The notes beneath the pieces are model-generated. The model searched no databases and had not been told where the DNA came from. It worked only from the letters and a program-made list of their open reading frames with translations. The position numbers and the translations under genes were made by a program. Below are positions 11,702-22,743 of a stretch of 64,000 nt of DNA, piece after piece. Source of the DNA: Anthoceros angustus (Eukaryota > Streptophyta > Anthocerotopsida > Anthocerotales > Anthocerotaceae); the NCBI GenBank assembly GCA_010909165.1, contig VJWM01000238.1, positions 62,001 through 126,000 on the forward strand, read 5' to 3'. Each line of letters opens with the position of its first letter. Position 1 is the stretch's first letter.

Positions 11702-13073
11702 TCTAATTGGCTCTGGAGAGTCTGGTTGATCCTGCACAGCAACATTAGGATCTTGTATGATGCCCCCCTGTGGCTGAGCAGGATCAGGCCCGGCTCCTAG
11801 CACAAGGCCATCAGACGCAGAGTCCGAGTCATAAAGCCAGTGAAAGTCGAAGGGATCAGGAGGGTCTTCTCCAATATCAGGGGTGAGTGGAATGGCCGGA
11901 GGAACGATAGGGTTTGGAGGTGGTGCTAGAGGGACTATAGGGTTGGGAGGGGGTGCTGGAGGGAATTCTTCCTCAAAGGTGGTGACAGCTTGAGGGGCTG
12001 ACTGAGGCATTTCACGCTCTGCAGGAAGCGTATCTTGAGGGGGATTACCGAGGATAGAAGATTCATCGAAGATCACATTCCTTGCTAATGTGAAGCGGCG
12101 GGTTTGTCGATCGTAAAGATGGTAACCCTTCACGCCGGCATCTTCCCCGTATCCTACAAAGGTAAGCTTGATGGAGCGCGGATCCAGCTTCTTTCGAATC
12201 TCCGGTGGAACATATTTATATGCCATGCATCCAAAGATGTGGAGATGGCTAACATTTGGTTTCTTCTCCGTCCACAGTTCATAAGGTGTTTTATCTGCGA
12301 TAGTTGCAGTCCCTTTTTGTACATAGAAGAGCGGTTTTGTACATAGCAGACAGAGGCAGCGGCCTCTGCCCACAAATAATTCGGGAGGCCAGCGATGTTG
12401 AGACTGCTGCGAACTCCATCCATTATTGAGCGATGGCGTCTTTTAGCCTTGCCCAATTGCTGATGTGAGTACGACAATTTTCTGGTGTTGAATTCCATGG
12501 GCTTGTAGTGTCTCAAAGAGAGGAGAGGTAAGTTCTCCCGCATTATCAGTCCGGAAGATCCACAACTTTTGGCCAGAAAGATTTACAGTGTAGGCCTGAA
12601 AGACTTTGAAGCTCGTGAAGGCTTCGGGCTTGTATTTAAGAAAATACAAATGTGTATAGTGGCTGAAATCGTCAATCAAGACGAACATGTACAGCTTTCT
12701 TGTGAGGGTGGCTGTCTGCATAGGGCCACAAAGATCAGCGTGCACCAATTCTAGCACGCGAGATGTCTTGCTGTGAGATTTCAGGTAAGGTTGACTTGTA
12801 TGTTTGCCAACCACACAGCCGGAACACAAATAAAGGTAAATTGCCCAACTTGGAAGGTAACCCTAAAACTATATTCTTGCTAAACATTCTCTGCATGCCT
12901 TGTAGGTGCAGATGTGCTAATCGCAAGTGCCATAGGGTTGTTGTGGCACCTAAATCGGTGGCTACTAAACTGAGATGTGTGGGCTGGACTAAATCTAGAG
13001 TGGGAAATATGCCCTTAGCCACGTAAAATAACTTACCACTCTGGGGATAGAAAAGCTTGACTAGCTGCAGCAT
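11702..13073 (-). pseudogene. Copia integrase region of pol, frameshifted
   Basis: The GAG-pre-integrase segment (TTLWHLRLAHLHLQGMQRM) is in one frame. The zinc-binding and catalytic core (CSGCVVGKHTSQPY, ELVHADLCGPMQ, FRTDNAGELTS) is in another. The rest of the core and the C-terminal GKAKRRHRSIMDGVR, LWAEAAASVCYVQNRS and KTPYELWTEKKPNVSHLHIFG lie across two more frame changes. The linker before the reverse transcriptase is Pro-rich (repeated PPPNPIVP). At least three frameshifts exclude function. Confidence 0.88.
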
Positions 13074-14274
13074 GTCGACAACCTTTATGAGTAAAGATAA
13101 TTGTGCTAGTGGGTTGTCTCGTGGCTTGGGTGACTGACAGCAGATTGTGTGTTAGCGCAGGAACTTGTAGGACGTCTCGGATGAAGACAACATGATTCTG
13201 CAGTTGGACCTGCACCACTCCCTTACCAACTGCCTTGTGGGGAGAGCTATCTCCCATATAGACAGTTTGTGGAGCAGGTAAGGCTTCATAAGTAAAGAAC
13301 CAGTCTCTCCTTGGTGTCATGTGCTCTGTGGCTCCGCTATCTAGGAGCCATGAATCTTGGAAAGACTGAAAATTCAGTGTTTGAGACTGAGTTGAGAATA
13401 CATAAGAAGGGCCATGACCTACAACTTGGGCAGTGTTGACTGAGGCAGGAGTAGGAGTAGGGTTTTTAATCCCTGATACTCTGTCTCGTTTCTTCTTCCT
13501 GCAATCAGGTGCGATGTGCCCTGGTTTCTGACAGTAGTGACATGTTTTATTCCTATGTGCAGGATTGTTGGGAGGAGGGATCCGTTGGGATCCTCCAGCA
13601 GAAGAAGATGGTTTGCCGGTATTCCAGCGCTTCTTGCTACCAACGAACAGAGCAGATGTACTCGCTGGAGTACTTGAAGTTAGGTGAGATTGCCTTAGCC
13701 TAGCTTCATGCATAATTCTAGGGATTAATGTCTCAAGGGTTAAAGGATTGTTGGCTGTTGCACTGTTTGATTGTGCTGTGATAAAGGGGCCCCATGATAA
13801 GGGTAATGCTCTCAAGAGATGCATAACCTGTGTCTCATCATCCAAGGTTAATCCAGAGGAGATGACTGCATCTAGAGAAGCTTGCCAGTTTTCTAAGAAA
13901 TCTAGGACAGAATTGCCTTCTATGAGCTTGTTTGATTCCAATGGTTTTTGAGCATAGAGCCTAAAAGCCATGCTCCCCTCGTGATATGTGGATTTGAGCT
14001 TGTCCCGCATAGCTTTTGCTGTAGTTAATCTTTTGATGATAGGTATTAATCTATCCGCTACATGCAACAATATGTCAGATCGTGCTTGAGCATCCTTGAC
14101 CAACCATGTAGGTAAGTCAGCGTGGTTGGCTGCAGGCTGAACTTCTGTGCCTTTAACTACAGTCCATATGGAACTTCTTAACAGAAGCATCTCAAGACGG
14201 GGTGCCCAAGTGTGATTATTAACATTAGTCAATTTATCAATCTGATAGGCCCTGTTAATAGAGGGGTTTGCCAT
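13033..14274 (-). pseudogene. Copia Gag and protease open frame
   Basis: About 413 codons from the ATG at 14274 (MANPSINRAYQIDKL). The Gag domain carries the Copia-type LLRALPLSW motif, then a CCHC zinc knuckle, CHYCQKPGHIAPDC. The aspartic protease site follows at SWLLDSGATEHMTPRRDW. The frame itself is intact, but the pol region downstream is frameshifted, so no complete polyprotein can be made. It would package the element RNA and mature the polyprotein in cytoplasmic particles. Confidence 0.9.
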
Positions 14275-14707
14275 TGTGCTCAAATTGTACTTGCTAGGAT
14301 GTAGAATTAATGCTTTTTGCTTATCATGTCTAATTGTGATTGAATCTTGTCTAGGATTGCATAGATGTCATGCTGTCTCCTGTAAATGTCATCCACATAA
14401 GTGGAAAGAGAAGAAAGTTGGGTTTTGTGTTCATGATTTCTAGTTTGGGCATAGCTTATTGATTGCCTGACTAATCTGTGTGGTCTTTTGGTGCAGAAGA
14501 CTAATCTCTGTATCTGTATGGGCTGGAGGTGAGACATGTCTACCAGTACGAGGATCGGTTCTTGTTTTCTGAAAGTGAGAGGGAGTTTTCCTTCTACTGC
14601 TAGAATTCTGTTCATGACGATGAGAGCATCGAGGGCAGAATCTATGCATATTGTATAGTCTCAATCAGAGTCTGCCCTGCATCATGATTCTAAGCATGTT
14701 CGATTTT

Positions 14708-14725
14708 CGTTCTGCTCTGATACCA
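14708..14725 (-). other. Copia primer binding site
   Basis: The minus strand directly inside the 5' LTR reads TGGTATCAGAGCAGAACG. Its first 12 bases are the standard plant Copia site complementary to the 3' end of initiator methionine tRNA. Confidence 0.88.
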
Positions 14726-14902
14726 TGTGATTAAACATGGAGAACATCAAGCACGAAGAGAATGCTCGTATCACAAAGTGCTAAAGAATCAAGTTTATGA
14801 GAGTTTTCAAGGCATCATAAGCGCCTGGACACAAAGAGACATGACCGTTCAGTTTGGTGTCTGTTCAGAGCGTAGAGCTTCATAAATGATCGCTTTCACA
14901 CA
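14726..14902 (-). repeat. Copia 5' LTR
   Basis: 177 bp, TG...CA bounded, upstream end of the minus-strand element. The internal non-coding leader between it and gag (14275-14707) contains the primer site and no convincing frame. Confidence 0.93.
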
Positions 14903-16004
14903 CCCTCTCCTTTACCAACGCCTCTACTTTAGCAACCCTACTATGTGACTGTAGAACACTTCCCCACGATGAGTGTCCAACTTAAACCACCTCCTCATCG
15001 GCCGCCAAGCGAAATTAACGGCCATCCCGATCCACTTCCTTCGGAGGCAACCAAGACCAGTTACCCACCAAGCCTTTGTACAGCGGAGTGCATCTGTCAA
15101 GTACCACTAAAACCATTCTGGGATAAAATCCCAACTCAAGAAGGTATTGTGCCTTCCCGCAATGTTAGCCGCTTGCATAGAGGTCCATCCACATAGCTAG
15201 CTTTGGCGAATCCAGGGGCAACAATAGTTCCATTTCAGTCTTGTCTCTGTTTTCAAAAATCCAACTTTCCTCCATAGCTTTTTCTTGAACTTTTTTGCAC
15301 CACCTAAGCTCAGGATTTGTGCAGATGTCATTACCAACTCCCAAATGCGGCAGAGCAGTTGATTAACATTCTGGGCACGATTGCCCCCTTCCACTACCGC
15401 TGTCTAATGGGTCCATAAAAAGAATAAGGCTTGCTCTTGTTGGGTGGGCTGAAAAACGGTATTCGAGCTATCCGTCTTCTGGTGCTATCTCGAGCTGAAA
15501 AACGAGCCCGAAATTTCGTACGAGAAGAGAAGCGATCAGCTCGGCATCTCAATTAATAGAAACCAACGAGTAGCTAATTATTATTTGGTACATCAACGAA
15601 TTGTCAGCAAACTGGGTGCTGCCATGGATTGGACTTGAACGAACCGGCCGAATTGAGCTTTCGAATGGCAGTATGTAAGGGTCGAAGATGGACGCAACTA
15701 TTAAACACATTGTAAAATACTATAAAAAATAAATTACATTACCTGCGTCCGAGTGAATTAGGAAATTTAGTTATCGCGGTCAAAAAATTAAGAAATCCAG
15801 CAGCTTATTTTTACAAAAGGGCTGCCAAGGAATACAATTGAGAACTAAGAGGTCTGAATTCTACAGAATGTCGTCTTGGCAACCAAGTTCATATATGTAC
15901 AGGGAATTTGTTAATGTGCACCACATCCACCAATCTGCCGTGCTCCTTTACTGCTGCTTCTTCTGGTGCTACAGAAAAACGGTATGGTTTACAACTTCGA
16001 TCCT
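14903..16004. other. Non-coding stretch right of the Copia element
   Basis: No gene recognised. The right half (15500-15900) is AT-richer and probably includes the 3' UTR of the minus-strand NDUFAF6 gene. Confidence 0.4.
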
Positions 16005-17955
16005 CTAATAGGTTTTACGAAAATGGTTCCACTTCAGCAGAAGTTGCATCCAAAGTGGTGAAATGCCGGAGACACCGTTGGTCACTTTAGGATCGTACAC
16101 ATTGAAATTGGCCTTCTCAAACGAGTTTAACATCACTCCTGCTGGCACCTGCAAAGGAGCAACAGAGTCAAGTGGATATCGCCTGGCCGGTCCACCCAAA
16201 GGACAGGCTAATGCAAGCAAGAGCAATACCGCAGGTAGCAGCACAGCTTTGGCCTCTACAGGAAGCTTTTCTGATAGAACACGCGCTTTTTCCAGGTGGG
16301 CATTGGCCACTGAAGCTACCTGCGACTTCCCAGACAAACAGGATGGGGGGGCTATAAGTGATCCCCGAAAATGAGGCAACATGTATGTGATGGATCGATC
16401 AGCAGAATTTGGCACTGGGACTTGCGGTTACCTCATGCACAGCATTTGCCATTGCTTCTGGATTTTGTCCCCGGTATATCTCTTCCTGGGACAACCCATG
16501 CTATATTGCATGGCCCATGGTGAGCAAGAGCATGGGCAAAGCAGAAATCGAGATTCTGGCAGCAGAATTTGTCTGGTAAGAAATGATTACCCTGGCTGCA
16601 ACGTCAGTAGGAATATAGGTCCGTCGGCGCGCAGCATGCCATGGTAATGAACGAATCAGCAGTGCGAGGCCTGCTGCCTTCCCTGCTCACCAACCCTTTC
16701 AAATATTACTGTTCATCCCCAGTTCCTGGCAACATGCAGCAACAAGAAGGTGAACCTAACCTCAAACTATGGTCCCTCTGTTTCACATCTCCACATACGT
16801 AAAATCCACTCGCTGTTGAACACTCAACCTACCACTTTCACACCCAAGTTCCAGTTCCCCAGGATGTCCTACATTTCTACAGAGCCAGCTGCCACCACCT
16901 GAAAATTCAGATGACACGCACCTATATGAGAGGCGGCATGGTCCGCAGCCGTCGTTCGTATCCCAGCAGCTTCCAATGTCAGATACAGGAGTACAGATGC
17001 TGTGTTTTCGGCATACCTATCAAGCCCCAAAGCAAACAACTTCATTAGAGGGCGGATCCCCAGTGAGCAAACCAGTAGAAAACAAAAGCAACAAATGTAG
17101 GTGGAATAGTCATCCTCTCCAAGAGTTCCACCAAAGCTCAGCATACTCACTGCTCAATATCGTCAACATTCCTTGGGGGTGCTGTGGTTTCCAAATCACT
17201 AACCTGCCAATCCATTCACATCAACCAGCTCAAGCAAGTCCAAGACACAGAGAGACAGAGTCAAGATTTGCTGGAAAATCAAACAACAACAAACCTCACC
17301 CGTGCTTCCAGGAACCGGTTGAACCAATTTTTGCTAAGACGTCTGTCATGGATGACTGAATCAAGAGCCCTAACCACAGGATGCTCAACAGTCTTGTGCT
17401 GACAAGACGACATGTCCTCGTGTCAGATCTTGAGCCCAGCTATACATTCAGCATCCCCAGTCGCACACAGAACCACAGTCTCACCTTGTACAGTGCTTCA
17501 ACAGCATCACGCCAAAACACCATACGAATCAGAGCCAAATTTGCCTCTCTGACTTCACCAACCTACACACATTCGAATGTTTGAGCCTTACGACCTCAAG
17601 CCTTCAGAATATCTCCAAAGGATGAGCTCACCAACTTACTTTGGCAGTCTCCACATTGAAAGCCCGCAGAGCGAACGCAGCGGATCGAACCTCCGGTGGC
17701 AAGTGCAACAAACAGAGATAGTTTGCGTAGTCATATTTTCTGCATCTCCATCCGGAATTCAGACTCCAACCAAGCAGAGATCGGACACACTGAAAGTCCT
17801 AACAGATTTAGAATTCAGATTCCAACCATGCAAAGGTCGGGACAGACTGGAAATCCTCACACAACCTGGCCATCCAGCTACCTGACTTGCTCCACACAGT
17901 AGGAGAAGGCCTGTCGAAGTTTGTTGCTGCTGCTGGCTGCCACGGCGGTATTCAT
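16005..17955 (-). CDS. NDUFAF6: NDUFAF6-like mitochondrial complex I assembly factor (phytoene synthase fold)
   Basis: Member of the squalene/phytoene synthase-fold family that in animals is needed for early assembly of NADH dehydrogenase (biogenesis of ND1) in mitochondria; the plant role is inferred. Ten exons join in phase: 17955-17882, 17739-17640, 17562-17485, 17398-17300, 17203-17151, 17016-16922, 16682-16591, 16500-16432, 16319-16230 and 16148-16005, giving about 297 aa. Landmarks: [23 protein letters not shown] at the start, [14 protein letters not shown], then [20 protein letters not shown] and [15 protein letters not shown] in the core. [12 protein letters not shown] follows, and the family end is [16 protein letters not shown]. 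The start ATG matches the short N-terminus of plant homologues. No classical catalytic Asp-rich motif is apparent, in keeping with a non-enzymatic role. Confidence 0.92.
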
Positions 17956-18124
17956 GTAGGCTCCTCGGAGCTACCAGTCTCGGCTTCCTGCTTCGCAAAC
18001 TCGAGAGATCAAAAAGGCAACTTATGAAACGTATAGAAGTGTTTTGAAGGGCGAGAGTTGCGGCGGGAAGCTTTCATGAATCTTGTTGGGCAGTTCCAGT
18101 GATGCTCTGATCTTTCCAGCAGCC
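17956..18124. promoter_or_regulatory. Short divergent intergenic region, NDUFAF6 / IMPDH
   Basis: Only 169 bp separate the two head-to-head start codons, so both 5' UTRs and any promoter must overlap here or reach into the neighbouring transcript. No TATA box is obvious. A shared bidirectional promoter is inferred from spacing alone. Confidence 0.45.
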
Positions 18125-19648
18125 ATGGCCGGCGCTAACGGCGTGCACATGGAGGAGGACGGGTTCCCTGCGTCTCGCCTCTTCAATCAGGGCTTCGCAT
18201 ACACCTACGATGACGTGATCTTCCACCCTAAGTACGTGGATTTTCCCACAGACGCTGTGGATTTGTCCTCCAAGCTCACAAGGAACATCTCCTTGCGGGC
18301 GCCATGTATCTCTTCGCCGATGGACACCGTCACGGAATGGTCCATGGCGGCGGCTATGGCTGCTGCTGGAGGGATTGGGTTTGTGCACTACAACAATCTG
18401 CCTTGGGAGCAGGCGGAGCTCATCAGGCGGGCGAAGAACCAGAGGGCTGGGTTTGTGTCGGATCCTGTTTGTCTCAAGGCCTCCGACACTGTCAAGGATG
18501 TGGACTTGGTAAAGCAAGTGAGGGGTTTTTCTTCGGTGCTGGTGACGGAGAGCGGCCATGTTGGGTCCAGGTTGCTTGGGGTTGTGACTAGCCGGGACAC
18601 GGATTTTGTGGGCGATAGGCTTACTGAGCTGGGAGAAGTAATGTCCCGGGATTTGGTCACTGCCCCTGCAGGAAGCTCGCTGGAGGAAGCTTCTGCCAAG
18701 CTTGTGAAGAGTAGGAAGAGTTTGCTACCCCTGGTGAATGAGAAGGGGGAGGTGGTGGAGCTGCTGTGCAGGACGGACCTGAAGAGGAGCAGGGCCAACC
18801 CGGCGGTAGGGAGCCCGTCTTTAGGAGCTGATGGGAAGCTCCTGGTTGGGGCGGCGATCGGGACCAGGGAGGCTGATAAGGAGAGGCTACAGTTGTTGGT
18901 GGAGGCAGGTGTGAATGTCATTATCTTGGACAGCTCTCAAGGAGATTCCATCTACCAGACTGAAATGCTGAAGTATGTGAAGAAAGCTCATCCTGGTGTT
19001 GATGTCATCGGCGGGAATGTAGTAACAGCTTCCCAGGCAGCAAACCTAATTGCAGCTGGGGCTGATGGACTCCGAGTTGGCATGGGGTCTGGCTCCATCT
19101 GTACTACTCAGGAAGTGTGTGCTGTGGGAAGGGGGCAAGCTACAGCAGTTTACAAGACTTCACTGGTAGCCAGTAAGTCAGGAGTGCCAGTCATTGCTGA
19201 TGGTGGCATTTCCAATTCAGGTCACATTGTGAAGGCCCTTGTGTTGGGGGCTTCCACCGTTATGATGGGGAGTTTTCTTGCTGGAACTGAAGAAGCTCCT
19301 GGTGAGTATTTCTATCAAGACGGTGCCCGACTCAAGGCCTACAGGGGAATGGGCTCCTTGGAGGCTCAGGCTAAAGGAAGCGATGCTCGTTACTTTGGGG
19401 ACGAGTCTCGTTTGAAGGTTGCCCAGGGGGTTTCAGGAGCAGTGGCTGACAAGGGCTCAGTGATGAGATTGATACCATATACTTTGCATGCAGTGAAGCA
19501 GGGATTCCAGGATATGGGTATCAAGACTGTCCAGGCTGCGCACCGTCAGCTGTATTCTGATGAAATTAGGCTGGAAGTACGGACTGGTGCTGCCCAGGTG
19601 GAGGGCAATGTCCATGGGCTAGTCTCGTATGTGAAGAAACGTTTCTGA
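18125..19648 (+). CDS. IMPDH: Inosine-5'-monophosphate dehydrogenase
   Basis: Oxidises IMP to XMP with NAD+, the committed step of guanine nucleotide synthesis in the cytosol. One uninterrupted frame of 507 aa, the normal length. The start is the ATG in GCAGCCATGG; upstream in-frame codons are not ATG. The barrel begins at YTYDDVIFHPKYVDFP and continues with SSPMDTVTEWSMA. Two CBS (Bateman) modules occupy roughly residues 100-230. NVIILDSSQGDS is the NAD/IMP strand. The catalytic loop GSGSICTTQE carries Cys about 326. The flap region follows with YRGMGSLEA. Introns are absent although most neighbours have many, so a processed (retroposed) origin is possible. It is head-to-head with NDUFAF6. 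Confidence 0.97.
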   Translation: MAGANGVHMEEDGFPASRLFNQGFAYTYDDVIFHPKYVDFPTDAVDLSSKLTRNISLRAPCISSPMDTVTEWSMAAAMAAAGGIGFVHYNNLPWEQAELIRRAKNQRAGFVSDPVCLKASDTVKDVDLVKQVRGFSSVLVTESGHVGSRLLGVVTSRDTDFVGDRLTELGEVMSRDLVTAPAGSSLEEASAKLVKSRKSLLPLVNEKGEVVELLCRTDLKRSRANPAVGSPSLGADGKLLVGAAIGTREADKERLQLLVEAGVNVIILDSSQGDSIYQTEMLKYVKKAHPGVDVIGGNVVTASQAANLIAAGADGLRVGMGSGSICTTQEVCAVGRGQATAVYKTSLVASKSGVPVIADGGISNSGHIVKALVLGASTVMMGSFLAGTEEAPGEYFYQDGARLKAYRGMGSLEAQAKGSDARYFGDESRLKVAQGVSGAVADKGSVMRLIPYTLHAVKQGFQDMGIKTVQAAHRQLYSDEIRLEVRTGAAQVEGNVHGLVSYVKKRF

Positions 19649-20973
19649 AGGCAACCACGCTCTAGGGCCTAGACTAGTCCTTAGGGCATTCTTGTTATGG
19701 AGCATGCTATCCACAATTTTTGTTTGTCCCTTCGTTTTTCATACATTTTTTTGGGAGTGTAGCCTCACATGCCCTGCGATGAGCCAATTGGATCCTGAAT
19801 GCTTGACTCTCACAAATACTTAGCTGAAGTTCCCATTTTATTATTGTCCAATGCCTAATCGATAGGGCAAAGCTCAAATTGTAATCTTGATATGTGCATA
19901 TTATTTCTCTCTTTCTGCCAATGCAAAAGAGAAAAGGAGGGAAGGAAATAAAATATTTGTTTTTAACTGTTGATTGCAATGTCCTTAATATCAAGGTTAG
20001 GTGGAAAGGTGGATGTTGTTATTAAAATAGGTCATATGGTAGATTTTTAGATGTTATTGTTCATAGATATCACTCTAAATGTTATTATTCATTGATATTA
20101 CGGAAATAGGTTAGGTGAACAAGGATCCAGGGATTCTTAGATGTTATTAATAGATCATAAAGATTTAAGGATCCTTAGATGTTTTGAAAGAGCTCACATC
20201 AAGACCTTTGTGAACAATTTGTTTGTTCTTTGCTTTATTTTATGATTGTGCTATTCATGTGATTAGTTTCTCCTTTCTATTCCTAAAGAGTTATCTACTA
20301 AAAATCAATAAACTAAGAAATAGAATTGTTTAGTATTTGAGCAGAATATTGTATGTGTATAATGGATTGTATTATGGTAACTTATACAAAGTAATGTAGT
20401 ATTAAAAAAGATTGGATACATTAGTAAATTTTTTTCATGACAATAATAACTTTCATAATGATACATATATAGTTCTCACTAACTGATTTCTAATGATCCG
20501 ATAGATTGAGATAGAAGCACTACAAATAGATTGAGACAAGAATACTATGATACATAGATATAATGAAGTAACTTTCTATGATGCAGCATTAAGTTTTCTG
20601 CCAAGACAAACAAAGAGTTAACAAACTTTTAAAACACATTGTTCATTCAATGGAATGCTTTAAATTTGACTATGATAGATTGCATACATATTTTTTGAAA
20701 CTATTGAAATATTTATTTTTTAAAAGGAGAAAATAGATATTTCCTGTATGTATTGAATATACACAAGACAATAACAAGATTTGTTGCTACAAGAATCTAA
20801 AAAATGATCTAGATAGCAAACAAACTATTTTCAACCTTTGATGATGCTTGGTGTTAGAGAGCCAAGAGAAATGTATAGCTTGTGACATCAAGGAGCTGTG
20901 CTTATTATTCTTCTTAAGTTAAGTGAAGGTTTAACACTTAACTAAGCTCCAATCACTTGACATGAAAGTGTAT
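19649..20973. other. AT-rich intergenic region
   Basis: About 1.3 kb of strongly AT-rich DNA between the convergent 3' ends of IMPDH and the HMG-box gene. It has repeated short motifs (TTAGATGTTATT near 20046, 20076 and 20138) but no open frame or RNA gene that I can support. Confidence 0.6.
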
Positions 20974-21658
20974 TTATTCAGAGGCGGATCCAGATGCAGA
21001 TCCAGATGCGGATCCTCCTGATCCTGAAGCAGAACCTGATGCAGACAAAGACTCATCACTCGAAGATGCTGGAGTAGCTGCGATAGTACTAGCACGTCCA
21101 CCGCCCTTTCCTCTGTAAAAATTATGAAATACATCATGAGTTTTCCATTTTTTGAACTAAACCCATTAGTCATTGGTGTATAACACAAGGCTTCAAATCT
21201 TACTTTTTGCGATCTCTCTCTGCTGCAGCAACGTAGGGCTGCATATACACATCAATAAGGTCTCAGTTGGAGTACCTCTTGTGAAAGAATAGGTGGATGA
21301 GATAGGACATGACAATGCATGGAAGAAGAGACAAAAATGTAGGCACTAGAAATATTAAAGTCAAATGCAACACCTTCTTTTCCTTGTCCGTCAATCTACT
21401 CCATTGATGCCCTAGCATGCGACCCAATTGCCCAAAAGAAACATTTGGATGACGCCTCTTCAAATCTTCCCGATTCTCTTTCACAAAGAACATATAAGGT
21501 CCCATTGGCCTTTTGGGTTTGCCTCGAGTAGCCCCCTTAGTCCGCCTGGTGCGGGCCTTGGGGGCTCCCCCAGTTCTCCTCACGCCCATCGCCTTGCTCT
21601 TCCCCTTCGTCCTCCCCCTACTCGTAGACCTGCTCCTTGAAGACCTTGCTTTTACCAT
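20974..21658 (-). CDS. HMG-box chromatin protein with basic, protamine-like N-terminus
   Basis: Predicted nuclear, non-sequence-specific DNA-bending protein. Three coding exons, 21658-21374, 21238-21204 and 21112-20974, give about 152 aa. Residues 1-48 are almost only Arg, Ser, Lys, Gly and Thr (KARSSRSRSTSRGRTKGKSK...), like sperm basic proteins. One HMG box follows from about 49 to 108: PKRPMGPYMFFVKENREDLKR, then VSFGQLGRMLGHQWSRLTDKEKKPYVAAAERDRKK. The last 45 residues are a Ser/Gly/Ala repeat ((S-A-S-G)n) ending in Glu. A splice acceptor just before the ATG suggests a 5' UTR intron. Ordinary plant HMGB proteins have an acidic C-tail; this one does not. A germline or sperm role is a guess from composition. 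Confidence 0.87.
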
Positions 21659-21948
21659 CTCTGCAATAACCAACTTTGCATATTCTAATACCAAACATAG
21701 CTTACAACAAAAATAGGAGGAGGAGTATGGATAGTATGCACTGTGAAATTGCAATGGATCGAACCTGCAGCCTTGCAATTTGTGGCAGTTTATGTGTATG
21801 AGTTTTCTTCCCGTGCGTTTTTGTGTTTTATCACAAAATTTGAAAACAAAGGGCAGCAACAGGGCAGTGGCCACCCGCAAGCGACCGCCTGCCCTGGTTG
21901 CGCGTCGCTTCCTGATCTCACGCCTGCCTGGCTTTTGCGTCAGCCCGA

Positions 21949-22004
21949 ACGTTAAACCTGGTTACAGTTAACCGTCAACGGTTAACGCTCTCCAGGTTTA
22001 ACGT
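21949..22004. repeat. Nested perfect inverted repeat (cruciform-capable)
   Basis: Outer arms of 13 bp, ACGTTAAACCTGG (21949-21961) and CCAGGTTTAACGT (21992-22004), enclose inner arms of 8 bp, GTTAACCG (21967-21974) and CGGTTAAC (21979-21986), with a TCAA loop. Both arm pairs are perfect. The inner palindrome contains AACCG/CGGTT, a MYB-type core on both strands. It lies between the divergent HMG-box and helicase genes. Confidence 0.85.
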
Positions 22005-22044
22005 GGAGCAGGCCCCACCAGGCCCTTAAGAGCTTCCATTTGGG

Positions 22045-22052
22045 TTCCCGCC
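22045..22052 (+). promoter_or_regulatory. E2F-like site upstream of the helicase
   Basis: TTCCCGCC matches the E2F/DP consensus core (TTSSCGC). It lies about 700 bp upstream of the helicase ATG and about 390 bp from the HMG-box ATG, so it could serve either. Single short motif, so only suggestive. Confidence 0.35.
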
Positions 22053-22743
22053 CTTTTCTTGGATGTGTCTGGATCGCGAAGCTCTGAATGAGGCTGAAAA
22101 CGATGCAATTCATCTCCTCTCTGGATCTCGTGTTTTGGAACGGATTTTTTTCCGTTCCGCTGTCGAGGATTATTCTGTCTTCGTGGTGCAGCGGCGAAGA
22201 GCTCCTCTGAGCTGCATTGGTGCGCGATCTTTGTGCTGTCTGGATGTGCTGCACTGCAAGGCTGTTGGCTTGGTAGTTGTGTTTTTTCCTGGAATTTGTT
22301 CTTGTGTGTCGGCAGATTGCAGGGGACTTAGAGCAGGAGGTGGATTTTCATGCCTGGCTGCTGCTGGTGAAAGCTTCAGACTGGTGGCGGTGGGCACTTC
22401 CGTCTGCTCACTGAACCGTGGGACTGTTGCAGGCTGGGGGTGAGATGGGCTTCGGAATGGAAGAAGCAAACCTGAATTAGAAAGCCTGGAGCTGTGGATC
22501 TGGAAGAAATTATCTCCTCTGTTGGCGGACCTGCATGGGAACAATTAATTCCCATTTGCATGAAAACGTGCAGCGCAGTGGAGCTCTGTTGAGTTGCAGT
22601 GGTGAGTGATGTCTCTTTTGGCTGAATATGTTGCATTGCAGGCTGAGAGGATGGCAGGTCAGTGTGCTGGACCTGGCTTGGCGGTGGGTTCAGCTGGAGC
22701 AGTGGTTTTGTGGCAGGTTGAGGGGTCCCGGATTTTTTAGAAG

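Larger units (their letters stand above)
9823..14902 (-). mobile_element. Ty1/Copia LTR retrotransposon, full length but inactive
   Basis: A 5.08-kb element bounded by two direct 177-bp LTRs (9823-9999 and 14726-14902) that start TGTGATTAAA and end CACACA on the plus strand. Genes read on the minus strand in the order gag, protease, integrase, reverse transcriptase, RNase H, which defines Copia. Just inside the right LTR the minus strand reads TGGTATCAGAGC, the usual initiator-Met tRNA primer site. A run of six G precedes the left (3') LTR. The LTRs differ at five positions (about 97% identity). Several stops and frameshifts in pol make it non-autonomous. No clear 5-bp target duplication is visible (ACCTA on the left, CCCTC on the right). 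Confidence 0.95.

Noticed and set aside
9818-14907. Target-site duplication of the Copia element
   Set aside because: Flanking pentamers ACCTA and CCCTC do not match, so none is claimed.
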